A stretch of DNA of 21,301 nt from Cylindrodendrum hubeiense (Eukaryota > Ascomycota > Sordariomycetes > Hypocreales > Nectriaceae), in the NCBI GenBank assembly GCA_014621425.1, contig JAANBB010000586.1:1-21301 (forward strand), read 5' to 3'. The notes below the pieces were generated by a model, which saw only the letters and a list, made by a program, of their open reading frames with translations, was not told the DNA's origin and did not search any database. The translations under genes were made by a program, and so were the position numbers. This document shows, in pieces, positions 1-9,483 of this stretch (position 1 is the stretch's first letter; each line of letters starts with the position of its first letter).

Positions 1-59
1 CGAGTTTGGATGGAGGCGACGGTGGTTTGGAAGGGGAGTCGGTGGTTGGAGGTTTGAGT

Positions 60-99
60 AGGGAGAAAAAAAGAAGAGAGAGAGGAGGAGAGGAGAGGG
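60..99. repeat. Polypurine (GA-rich) tract
   Basis: Forty consecutive purines, consisting of A-rich then GAG-rich simple sequence. Read on the minus strand it is an uninterrupted CT tract, the kind of element common in core promoters and 5' leaders of filamentous fungi. This suggests, without proving, a leftward gene whose coding part lies outside the window. Confidence 0.6.
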
Positions 100-1687
100 T
101 TCACGATAGAAATATCAAGGCCTGGGGAGGAAGGAGGAGAAATATAGTTAAGGGCGGCGAGCGCAAGCAGGCGACGGACATGGTTACGGGCTACGGGCCA
201 CGGCCACGGCGACTTGACCCTACTCGCTCAGCGAGGCACAGCGCAGACGGAGTACGTACTTCATACCTCATCCATGCTGTCACTCACCACCAAGTCGCTC
301 ACCTCGACCTGCAAACCGACATGGAACTGGTCGCTGCGGACGGTTTGGTTTGCCCGAGCGCGCCAAGAAAAGCGGGCACCCACACTCGCCGGCGGGGCTC
401 CCACTATCGTCATCACCGCGCCGACGACCAAAAGGTGGTGCTCTTACATAGCACATTTACCTTTAGACGCTGGTCTCAGTCCCCAATCATGAAGCACTAG
501 CATCTGAAATGGGGGTTTGGATTGATGCTTACAAACGGTGGGGGTTGCTTGTTAATTCCTGCCTCATCTTCCGAGCTGTCCGCTGTCGAGAGCTTGTTGC
601 TGTATGCTGCTGATGCTGTATTCAGTCATCGCCGCGGCCGTATTTGATACACGCTGTCCCCTCTAAACCATCCACTGGGATCATGTAACGGCGAGACATG
701 GCATCGCACCCTTGCTGGCATGGCCCATCATCATCATGACTGATGCCCCCTCCCGCCGCCCTAGTGCCTGCGAGACGAGGCTACTACGCAGGAGGTCTCC
801 AGCAGCTACGGACCGAGTTCCAGGCCCCACGCCCATTGGGTCCCCAGCTTGATGACGGATTTCCCCCCTCCCCTCCCCACGACATCTCCGGATCACGGAG
901 TTGTGTACTCCGGAGGGACGCCGCGACCTAGGCAAAACATGCGTCGTTAGAAAGCAGTATCCGGCTGCGCCATCGCCGTGTTTCGCCTCGAGTCGATCCT
1001 GGGTCCCAAACCCCCCATCTTTGTCATTTTGAGCGCGCCGAGTTCCCGATGTGGCGTGGCTGCTGCCCCAAAAAAATTCACCTCCAACCCAACCCCATCC
1101 CGATGATCCCGCCGGCCATTCTCCTGCGTACCTCCCGAGGAGATGGTTGCCACTGGTTGGAGGGCTTGGAGGGGCGGGAAGATTGCCCGCACTTCACTAC
1201 ACCACGCCAGGGACTCCCTCAGCATGGGTGATGGTATGTGCAGCGGACACGTACTGTACATGACTACCTACTTCATCCATCTCGATTTCCAGACGCCGTG
1301 GTTTACCCTGTTGGGATTACGCCGTCCAAGGACTCAGGCCGCCCGACTGTTGGGGCTTCACAATGGATACTCCGGGGCCGCCTCGCCACTGCCGTGCCAA
1401 TCGAGTCCCCCGTCGGACAGTAGCCCGAGCCCCAACGCGCGCCTGAGCTCTGGCGGGATGGCCAGTCTCGCGAATCCGAACCGAGACGGCCGAGGAGGGG
1501 CCAGAAAAGGCCGCACAGCACAACCGCCACACCTCGCTCAGCCAAGACCAGGACGGAGCCAAGCCAGTCGACAGGCATAGTCAGGCCAACGCCAGCCCAG
1601 GAACGTGGTAGAGTATGGCTTGCAGTGGGACGCATCAACTGCGTCAGACGCCCCCCTCACCTCGGCCATTAAAGAGGGGGAGCTCCA

Positions 1688-1703
1688 CCGGAATTAAATC
1701 CGG
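1688..1703. promoter_or_regulatory. Near-palindrome with CGG-N8-CCG half sites
   Basis: CCGG, eight A/T bases, CCGG. The outer arms are perfectly inverted and the AT core is nearly palindromic. Inverted CGG triplets at fixed spacing are the typical target of fungal Zn2Cys6 binuclear-cluster regulators. It lies over 1 kb from the nearest convincing start codon, so function is uncertain and a chance occurrence is possible. Confidence 0.2.
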
Positions 1704-2618
1704 AAAATGATGCGGCGGCGAGCGGCGAGGGCGCCGAGTTCATGCATCCCAGCCTTAACGTCCGAAGTCGCTCGCCGAACAAGACGAGGCAAGACTAAGC
1801 AGCGCGAAACTGCAAGATCCAGGGCGAGGCAAGGCGAGCGTGATGCAGGGACGCTCTAGACAGGCCTCCCACTCCAACCCCTCCAATCCACTTGAAGCCA
1901 GACTGAAGACGGCTCCTCTCAGTCCCTCCTGTTCCCAAAACAACTCGGCCCTCACCGATTAGCCGCCGGTGTCAGATCAACGCCTACTTGTAGCAAGGTG
2001 AGGGGTTGGAGGGGTTTTTATTTCCCCAGGGCCAATCGCTCTGGGCTTCATCCAGTAAAGCAATGCCCTTCCCAACATCATCCTGGTGAGCTCCAAAAAC
2101 TGCCCAAATTGGACGCCATGAGGCCCGCGGCCCCCACCCCCAATGTCAATGTCCGAAGAAACCAGGCTAAGAGCATCTACATGCGATGTTATTTATCATG
2201 CCTCATGTATCGGACTCTTTCTTCCATGTGCTTCGCGGGATAATAGTCGTCCCTGATTTCAAATAAATCCGACCATCCTCCCCTCTTCCCGTGCCCCACG
2301 AGCCGATCTTCCACCCAGGACTGGACCGCTTCTGGGAACCTGGATGCAGGCAGGTCTCGGACTGTCAATCGGGATGGAGCCAACTGTGTCAATGTGGAAG
2401 TTGTTGGCCGCAAGCATGAGCTCAGCGTCTCCTCGGAGGATACGATAGCCATGTGCATTGTTATTCACGCAATCTGAATAATGCCCAATTGTCTTGGCAG
2501 TATTTCACAAGCATTTCCGCGCATCTTCCGCGCATCATGGAAAAATTCCTTTCGTTTCTCCTCACCCCGCATTGAGATGAGGTCGGATAGGTGGGGGTAA
2601 ACGACCGATGTCCCGGCG

Positions 2619-2624
2619 CACGTG
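2619..2624. promoter_or_regulatory. E-box CACGTG in the promoter of the RBM42-like gene
   Basis: A palindromic CACGTG followed by AC, about 280 bases upstream of the start codon at 2901. CACGTGAC is the core recognised by bHLH factors of the Cbf1/USF type. The position is plausible for a promoter element, but a single hexamer has limited weight. Confidence 0.35.
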
Positions 2625-2900
2625 ACCATTACCTCACCGCTCACCGAGCCAAAAATTTGTTCTCGCCGAGGCTGAAGCCCAAAGGCAGCAAGAGGCTAGC
2701 TAATTCATCGTCACTTCTGCAACCTCCATCGTCACTGACTTATCGCGATATCAACCACCATCGCAACAACGCAAACGCAAACGCAACGAGTAACGGTCGC
2801 GCGCACAGGCAATTGCAGAGAGGAACTTTGAGCAGCATTAGGCTCAAGGTACGTTCTTACACACAACCGCAGACTATCCATCTTTGTCGCTCTATTCATC

Positions 2901-3932
2901 ATGGCGTACCCTCCCCCTCCAGGCATCAACAACCTCCCCGCGAGACCCCCAGCCTCCAAGTCTGGCTTCAAGCCGGCCTTCAATCCGACTCAGTCTGCCG
3001 CGCCCTCGTACGCGACCGCACCTCCCTCCTACGCAGGGCCCTCGAGCTACTCGGCCGCGCCCGCCGCGCCATCCACGCAGTATGGCTCGTCCTACTCCTC
3101 ATACCAGAGCGGCCCCGCCCCAGGCAGCGTGAATTCGTACGCGCCGCAGCAGCAGATGCAGGCGCAAAGCTACGGACCTCAAAGCGCGGGCCCTCAAAGC
3201 TACGGACCCCAAAGCTATGGCGCACCCCAGATTCGAAACCCCTTCCCCATGCCGGGGACTGGCGGCGGCAGCAGTGGCGTCGCCAACGACTACGACCCCG
3301 ACATGGCTGCCCAGATTGCGCAGTGGCAGAGCGCCTACGTGAGCAGGGATCCCAAGGAAGGCAAGCCCAGTACCGACTCGCCAAAGCCGGAGCCCCAGCC
3401 CGCCGCCGTGCCTAACAGCACCGACCGCAAGAAAACCGTCGTCCGTGAGGGCGGCGGCAAGAAGTGGACCGACGACTCGTTGCTTGAGTGGGATCCCTCG
3501 CATCTTCGCCTCTTCGTGGGTAACCTCGCTGGTGAAACAACCGACGAGGCCCTCCACAAGGCCTTCACACGGTGGAAATCCGTTCAGAAGGCCCGCGTCA
3601 TCCGTGACAAGCGCACCGCTAAGTCCAAGGGCTTCGGCTTCGTCAGCTTCAGCGACGCCGATGACTTTTTCCAGGCCGCCAAAGAGATGAACGGCAAGTA
3701 CATCCAAAGCCACCCGGTCGTCGTGCGCAAGGCCAACACCGAGATCAAAGTCTCGAATGCCAAGGACAAGGACAGAGGCAAGAAGCACAACAAGAAGAAG
3801 GGCGGCAACGGGAATGGGAATGGTGGCGGTGGTGCTGGCGGCGGATACGAGCCCAGCCTAGGCCCCGTTGGCGGTGTTGGCGTGACAAAGCCTGGACAGA
3901 AGACCAAGAATGGATTGAGGTTGCTGGGCTAG
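2901..3932 (+). CDS. RRM-domain RNA-binding protein, RBM42-like
   Basis: Single-exon gene of 343 aa. The N-terminal ~110 residues are low-complexity, rich in Pro, Ser, Ala, Tyr and Gln, with a short YGPQS-type repeat at about residues 90-107. A linker follows (TDRKKTVVREGGGKKWTDD around 174-192), then one RRM at about 202-283 with RNP2 LFVGNL (204-209) and RNP1 KGFGFVSF (243-250). The tail is Lys/Gly-rich (285-315). One C-terminal RRM preceded by a W-x-D-x-S-L-x-E-W-D-P segment is characteristic of RBM42, a spliceosome-associated mRNA-binding protein; nuclear location and a role in mRNA metabolism are inferred from that family. The start is chosen because ATCATGG is a good fungal context and begins the proline-rich N terminus. 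It converges on the transporter gene at 4443. Confidence 0.9.
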   Translation: MAYPPPPGINNLPARPPASKSGFKPAFNPTQSAAPSYATAPPSYAGPSSYSAAPAAPSTQYGSSYSSYQSGPAPGSVNSYAPQQQMQAQSYGPQSAGPQSYGPQSYGAPQIRNPFPMPGTGGGSSGVANDYDPDMAAQIAQWQSAYVSRDPKEGKPSTDSPKPEPQPAAVPNSTDRKKTVVREGGGKKWTDDSLLEWDPSHLRLFVGNLAGETTDEALHKAFTRWKSVQKARVIRDKRTAKSKGFGFVSFSDADDFFQAAKEMNGKYIQSHPVVVRKANTEIKVSNAKDKDRGKKHNKKKGGNGNGNGGGGAGGGYEPSLGPVGGVGVTKPGQKTKNGLRLLG

Positions 3933-4442
3933 GTGTGGATGGGATTGGGCACGCATTGTTGTTTAATCTCGTGGTGTTTGGCGTTGGGATCGGCTCTGGC
4001 ATACCCGGCCCGGAGAATACAATTTAAATCATAGCAACAGACTGCACGGCATTGGCAGACTGGGAGTAAGACACAAACGGAGAATATATTACACATGAAC
4101 TCGGTCAAACGCGTAATCGACATCCAAAGTCATGTATTGAAACTAGTATTGGGTATCTCCGATGCAGCGCCTGTGCCAAGGCATGCCAGACTCTCTAATA
4201 CACATAATGTCCAACTTATACGATGTTGGCTTTCGTCTCCCCGCTGTCTTTACAAAGGCGCCAACCCCAGATACAACCTATCCCGTCTATCAATCCCGTC
4301 CGTTATCCATCAGATAATGCCTGGTTTACTGGTAATACAATATGAAATAAAAAAGAGATTCCGTAGTTATGTTGCGCCCGATGACCGACGAGCCATGCTG
4401 TATAAAGAGGAGCCATCCAAAATGATACGCTAAATGGATTTT
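3933..4442. other. Convergent 3' intergenic region
   Basis: 510 bases between the stop of the RBM42-like gene and the stop of the transporter gene on the other strand. AT-richer than its flanks, with AATAAA-like stretches such as the one near 4346. It should hold both 3' UTRs and polyadenylation sites. The small open frame at 4095-4433 has no recognisable features, and I do not treat it as a gene. Confidence 0.6.
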
Positions 4443-6502
4443 TCAGTCCGACCGACGAGACCGGCGCTCGTCTGACGCTGCCAATGGCTCGAGTAAAGGC
4501 TGGAAGTCACCATCAGAGGTGACTAGATGTTGATCTTCGCTACGGGCCAGGAGCCCAGCAGATTCCTCGGGGCCATTGTCCCGGTCTTCGTTAATATCAC
4601 TACTGGTGCTGCTGCGGCTCCGACCGGAGATATCATCGTCCACAGCGATGTGACGGTCGTGGACATTGTTCTGGGCGTCCTTGCGCATCTTTGTGATCTT
4701 GATGTAGTTGTAGGCAACGATGGCGGCCAGGGTGGTAAGCAAACCAACGACGTTGATAAGGGTAAGTGTGTCGTGGAAGACGACTGAGGCTGCGGAGATG
4801 GTGACGACCTCCTTGAAAATGCCGGCGATGGAAAGGGTGACGACCGAAGTGCGCTGCAGCAGAGCGAACTCGGCGGCAGTCATGCAGAATGCCAAGCAGC
4901 CAGGAAACAAGAGGAAAAGAGGAGCGAGGACGGCACCCCACTCGTTGCTGAGGACCTTGAAGCCCTCGATAAGGCTTCCGAAGCCTTCGACGGGAATGGC
5001 GAGGCCGATGAGTACAAGGAACATGACCGGTGTGAGAAAGAAGATGCTCGAGAAGGGATTGGATGTGGCAGGGTTGCGGAGGAGGAGGATCTGTGTCAGG
5101 CCCCAACGAAAGCCGGAGAAAAAGGCGGCTGAAATGACGAGGAGGAAGCCGCCAAGCTTGAACTCGACCTCGCCAAAAACCATCAGAACTACACCGAGAG
5201 TCATGGTGGCAATGATGCCAACTAGACGCCAGGTCGGGACTTCGAGGCGGAACATAAAGGCGAAGATGAGAACGAAGGCGAGGGAGGAGGATTTACACAT
5301 GGCTGAAAAGTCGGGTCAGATACCGATGAGCTGTCGAAGAGGGGAAGGAGGTGAAATACGTACTGTAAAAGGTAAGGCTAATGAACTTGAGAGAAGTGTT
5401 GCCCAAGCCAATATCCAGACCCGTAGCGGCACCACAGGGTCCAATCCTCGTGAGGTAGAACATCTTGGTCATGGTGGTATTGCTGTCCGGTCGCAATGAT
5501 GGCACAAATAAAAGGACGAGACCGGAGAGAATGAATTGGACCACCATGTGCATAGATGTGGTGAAGAGGGGGAAGGGGAAGTTGAGGTTATCCTTTGAGA
5601 ACATCCACTTGTTGTACTGCGATTGGAATGTTAGTATGCCTGTCCACGCTATCGTAAAGGTGACATGGGGGAATGCCACTATGGGAATAGATGGAAGGGG
5701 AGAAATTGAAACGTACCAGAGAGATGGATAGCGAAAACAGATACCAAAGGAGGATCAAGGTGCCATTAACGACCAATCTCTTCACGACGTCCTTGTCCGC
5801 CTCCTTTCGCTCCTCGGCAGAGATGGTGTTCTTCTCCCTGGCAATGCGCTGGTCCAGCTGGGTATTCCTTCGTCGCTTGTTCTGCCTCCTGCGTTTCCCC
5901 TTTGTCGTCAAGCCCGTCTCTTCATCATCCTGTAGATCCTCGTCGGTGTAGCTTTCGTCTCCGGAATCGTCGCTGCGGTTCGCGAAAGCCCCGAGACTGG
6001 TGCCCTCCTCGGATATCTTGGCGGAGTCGCTGACACCGGCGGAATTGGGGGTCCTCGATCTGCTGGAGGAGCCCGGCTGGTTGCCGGCAGAGCTCTTCAG
6101 GCTGCTGCGGCGGCGGCGGTGGCCGGTGATGGGCTCCATCTCGATGTCGTCTTCTGTTTCGTCGTCGGTCAGGGACCGGACAGCAGAGGACGACGGACCG
6201 GCGGCTGCTTGACCAGTTCTGGGTCCTATGACTGCTGGTTCCGGTGGTGCTGCTGCTGAAGATGAAGACGATGAAGCCAACGGGGTCCGCAAGGCGGCCG
6301 AGGAATGGCTAGGGCTGGTTGTGGCAGTCGTGGTCGCCGAGGGGGGCGGTATCGATTGCGGGTGGCCAGGGAGGCCAGGAAGAAAGGAGATGGCGTTGCG
6401 GTCGGAGCTAGGGGGAGGCGCGGAGAGGTCGGGAAAGGTGGAAGGAGATGGCAGAGGCGGCGATGAGGGTATATCGATGGATCGGGGAAGAGACGCGGGC
6501 AT
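4443..6502 (-). CDS. Triose-phosphate transporter family membrane protein (YMD8/SLC35C2-like)
   Basis: Model: exons 6502-5717, 5616-5364 and 5302-4443; introns 5617-5716 and 5303-5363; 632 aa. Both introns have GTACGT donors and CAG acceptors, and joining them restores family motifs: YNKWMFS at the first junction and TFYTMCKSSSLAF at the second. Residues 1 to ~230 are disordered, Ser/Pro-rich, then acidic and strongly basic (KRRRQNKRRR). The TPT/EamA-type permease domain runs from about 240 to 545 with roughly ten hydrophobic helices and a typical FKEVVTI motif. The C-terminal tail is acidic with dileucine-like GLL and PLL motifs. Relatives are putative nucleotide-sugar or phosphorylated-sugar antiporters of the Golgi/ER; the substrate is not known from sequence. 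The ATG at 6502 has A at -3 and is the chosen start. The frame stays open upstream for at least 100 codons, but only with a non-ATG (GTG) start. Confidence 0.88.
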
Positions 6503-7285
6503 GATGGGAATGGAGTATTGATATGGCCCGTTGTCGAATACCTCTGAACGGAGACGGCTCGATAGAGGGAGATCTCCTGGCGCTGGCGCGGGCGCGGGAC
6601 TGGGGACAGGACCCTGACTGGACGGACTGGAGCAACTGGAGCAACTGGGACTCGCAAATACTGGGTCTAGACTGGCACAGCGCTGGGCCAGGCGGGCTGG
6701 AGGCTGCTGGCTGGACCGGTTGGCTGGTTCGTTACTGGCCGCCTCAGCGAGTTCAGTTCGCTTCAGTGCAGCGGAGTGGGCTCTGGGTCTCGGTAGGCCG
6801 GCAGTCCACACTTTGAGTGGAGGAGGCGCGTCTTGCGCGTGGAGCTAGTACCTGAGACGGGCAGGGTGCAGTGGACACCTACTACATAGGTAGGTGGCAG
6901 ACGCCTGGGCACCTGGACACCTGGCCTGGGCACGGGAACACCGCTGCAGACCGCCGCAGACCGCTGTGGTGTGCCTTGGGGAGGTATGGTGGCGCTCGTT
7001 TGAGTGTCGACGGACTCTGATTTTGAGTTGAACGAGCTGGCGATTGATCGATCGGCTTCGAGGAGGTCGCTTCCCATGTCATTTCGTGTCATATCGCGTC
7101 CCTCTTGTTGTCGGCTCTTTATCATGGGCCGGCGCTGATGCTGACGACGATGCTACCGGCGCTGACGGTGCTGATGACGCTGACTTGGAATTGCTGCTTG
7201 GTGGTTGTCTCCTCGAGCCAGATGAAATGTGGACCAGGTCTTGGCGCACTGCCGTCGCTACCATTTTGATCTGTCTGTCTGTCCA

Positions 7286-7355
7286 TCCATTGCTCTCTGT
7301 CCATTGCTCTTTGTCCATTGCTCCATGTCCATTGCTCCATGTCCATTGCTTTTTG
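7286..7355. repeat. 14-bp tandem repeat, five copies
   Basis: Five consecutive 14-base units of the form TCCATTGCTNNNTG. Units three and four are identical; the others differ only at the three variable positions. It lies about 800 bases upstream of the transporter start codon and overlaps no supported gene. It is a minisatellite and could vary in copy number between strains. Confidence 0.85.
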
Positions 7356-7565
7356 ATCCTCCAACCCATCTGCGAGGAGCGCCTGACCAGAACCCTTGTC
7401 GGGGTTGCATTTTGTCCCTCTGCAGAGTAGCTCAGGAGGAAGCTGTCACACGACGCACAGATGGTGATCTACTTCGATCCATCACATGATGGACAAGCTT
7501 GATGCTTAGATCAACCGGCTCGGATTATCCGGGCGCCTTGCCTCCTTAGATCAGCCTTCATCCTT

Positions 7566-7587
7566 CATCCAGACGCCATCCAGACGC
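7566..7587. repeat. 11-bp direct tandem duplication
   Basis: CATCCAGACGC occurs twice back to back in the intergenic stretch. It is a short local duplication with no visible function. Confidence 0.6.
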
Positions 7588-8255
7588 CGCAGCACTCCAT
7601 TGCTGTGTAGGGCTGGATTTCATGTCTTCTCCCAGCCTTGCCCCCATGTCGTCTTCTCGTCTGACGGGTACATACTAGTATCCGTAGTTGCTCTGGTGTC
7701 GCGTGTCCTCTTACCTTGTTCCCGGGGGGTTCAATAAGGCCGGAGCAGGGGACGGACCCTTTGGCTCCAGCACTCATCTCAGGGGGTCCAGCCGCTAAGG
7801 GCCGCCATTCAAGTGCTCCGTCAGCTCCCCGGACCCCTAAACTACGGGCCCTCCAATCCGGGCATGTGCTCCGTCCACCCGCCTGCTCCCCGCCAAACTA
7901 ATCGGCCGCCAGTCCTAGGATTCGAAGTACTTACGGTGCAAGCAACCATTGATCCCAATTGAGTCTTGACAGAAACTTTTCGGCTTCCGCATCCCCTGTC
8001 TATCCATTGATTCTATTCTCCCTTCCTTTATATCCACCGAATAGCCTCCGAGACCTTCCACCTTTAGTGGCGCCGCTTAGACATGCCGCCCCATCCGATC
8101 AAGCTGCCATCTCCCGGATACGAGGAAGTGGACAGTTGACTTAGACACAGACCACGGAAAACAAGATGAGCCGTCAATGGATCCAGGCGCTACGATAGCT
8201 GTCTCCATAACCACCCTCAAACCTTGTTTGGGTTAACTCTTTAAACGTGGGCCAT

Positions 8256-8483
8256 TTAGACCATGTTTTGGACTTCAACCTTGCAGATGTCCAACGCCTT
8301 GACTTTCACCAACCAGTTGGCCAAGTCGGTCTCACATCCTCGTAATTGTTCTGATCATTAGCCTGCCTCGATTCCCCCTGTGGAATCCAGATACAAGAAG
8401 GTAAAATATGGCCTGGTCTTCACCCGCCACTCATGGCAAAATACCGATAAGCACTGATGATTTTCAACCACCGCTGGGGCTAG
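8256..8483 (-). pseudogene. Decayed coding-like block, unknown family
   Basis: Read on the minus strand, this 76-codon frame is closed only by two adjacent stops (TAA TGA, 8360-8355) before a final TAA at 8258-8256. The peptide on both sides has normal protein composition: HEWRVKTRPYFTFLYLD before the stops and LANWLVKVKALDICKVEV after them. TAA TGA could derive from CAA CGA by C-to-T changes, as repeat-induced point mutation would produce; this is inference. A possible intron acceptor (CAACATAG) immediately precedes the block. I do not recognise the family. It may be the 3' part of the locus at 8590-9450 or a separate gene. Confidence 0.3.
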
Positions 8484-8589
8484 CTATGTTGAAGGCAAAA
8501 GCTCAACATGTTCTGCTTATCCCGAGACCTCTCATTAAAACCTCAACCTGCACCATGCGTTTCTGTGGTAATGTATAGCCCTAGGTCAA

Positions 8590-9450
8590 CTAGGCTCTCG
8601 AAGCGAGAATCGTCTCAACGTCGTCCGACTCAATAAAGAGGATGATCATCGTAATCAGCCAGGTTGTCTAAGTACCCAAACATGGGAGTTGCCTCGGCAT
8701 CGCCGGCTTTATCCTCAGTGTTGTAGCGATGCACGGTATCGGATATCTAACATAGTTATGCGCAAGAGACAGCACCCTCGAGTCTCAATGGTTCAAAACT
8801 ATAACTGCAGTTACACAACTGAGAATCGGGCCAACGAGAGAGCGCTGCAACACACGTGCAAGATCTAAGCCTCCTCGAGGAGATGATGAACAGGTCAAAT
8901 GAGGACCCGTGGTGTTAGAAGGTCGGTAAAATGGTGGAAGTAGTCTTCGGACAATTTGACATCAAATGGCTCAAGTAATTATTAGTAGGAAAGCTATTGG
9001 ATAGCCTGATCGTTCGGGAATCGCGGAGGTATGTGAGCTCGGCGACATCGCCGTTCACGGCGTAGTCCAAGACGCGGCCAACGCACCTGTCAGCACAGTC
9101 TTATCCCCGGAGCCCAATAGCCATGAGAAGCAATTCTCGTTAAGGCCTACCTCCACACGTAGAATGGGGCTGTTTCTACGTGGCCATGTGCCCATCTCGT
9201 TTTGGCAACGGTGGGCGCGATAGTAGCCACATACCTTCTAAGCGGCACACGCATCACGGAAGTCTAAGTGCATCCCCGCATTGCACTTTACTCAGTCTAT
9301 CAACGGCTTGCAAGCCACTCACCTGCAATACCTCATGTTCCTCGCCGAGTCTCCGCTCAAATTGTGCTTCGTCATGTGAGCTAGTGCTATACGATCTGCG
9401 CAGCTGGCACATATATAAATGCATTGCGTCATCATCCCGCGACATCCAGC
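8590..9450 (-). pseudogene. Probable decayed multi-exon gene, unknown family
   Basis: Coding-like blocks in order on the minus strand: an exon ending at 9323 (DEAQFERRLGEEHEVLQ), intron 9264-9322 (GTGAGT ... CTTAG), exon 9263-9151 (VAKTRWAHGHVETAPFYVWR), intron 9087-9150 (GTAGGC ... GCTGACAG), and a third exon from 9086 (CVGRVLDYA). The reading frame is kept across both junctions. A third possible intron, 8970-9058, with a CTACTAAT branch site, leads to PFDVKLSEDYFHHFTDLL, which then meets a TGA. Further on is AGDAEATPMFGYLDNLADYD, then a one-base frame break, then LFIESDDVETILASRA and a TAG at 8590. No good start codon is visible and the 5' part overlaps the GH15 promoter. The product family is not recognised. 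It could also be a gene with more introns than I can resolve. Confidence 0.35.
9412..9419 (+). promoter_or_regulatory. TATA box of the GH15 gene
   Basis: TATATAAA, 65 bases upstream of the start codon at 9484. This implies a short 5' leader of roughly 35-40 nt, if transcription begins about 30 bases downstream of the box, with no upstream ATG in it. A strong TATA element fits an inducible rather than a housekeeping gene, which is inference. Confidence 0.6.
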
Positions 9451-9483
9451 TCAGGGTCAACCTTAGCACTACAACCCAACACC

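Larger units (their letters stand above)
1..2588. other. Gene-poor intergenic stretch at the left edge
   Basis: I find no convincing gene here. The open frames present overlap one another on both strands, mostly lack good ATG contexts, are rich in Arg/Pro/Ser as GC-rich noncoding DNA tends to be, and show no domain I recognise. The leftmost 100 bases are purine-rich on this strand, which fits the pyrimidine-rich leader of a gene transcribed leftward off the window. The rest may hold long promoter sequence or a noncoding transcript, which cannot be decided from sequence alone. Confidence 0.5.
6503..8255. other. Intergenic region upstream of the transporter gene
   Basis: No intact gene seen. 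It contains the presumed promoter and leader of the minus-strand transporter gene, clustered short direct repeats (CACCTGG units near 6900-6930, GCTGAC/GATGCTGAC units near 7135-7185), the 14-bp tandem array at 7286-7355 and the 11-bp duplication at 7566-7587. GC-rich CTCCCCG/CCGGA motifs near 7825-7895 resemble CreA-type sites. A pyrimidine-rich block with TTTATATCC near 8020-8035 looks like a core promoter, but no matching plus-strand gene follows it: nearby ATGs open only frames of fewer than 25 codons. Confidence 0.45.

Noticed and set aside
6..500. 164-codon frame at the left edge
   Set aside because: Arises from the polypurine tract (GEE/RRER-rich) and GC-rich DNA, with no motif. More likely the leader of a leftward gene.
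1143..1580. 145-codon plus-strand frame in the left intergenic region
   Set aside because: Overlaps several other open frames on both strands, has no recognisable motif and a GC-driven Arg/Pro/Ser composition.
1876..2016. Inverted 11-bp repeat (AACCCCTCCAA at 1876-1886 and TTGGAGGGGTT at 2006-2016)
   Set aside because: Short, GC-biased, 119 bases apart, with related GGAGGGG strings elsewhere in the region. No transposon ends or target duplications were seen.
3099..3788. 229-codon antisense frame in the RBM42-like gene
   Set aside because: The sense frame contains a clear RRM with RNP1 and RNP2; the antisense frame is a codon-bias shadow.
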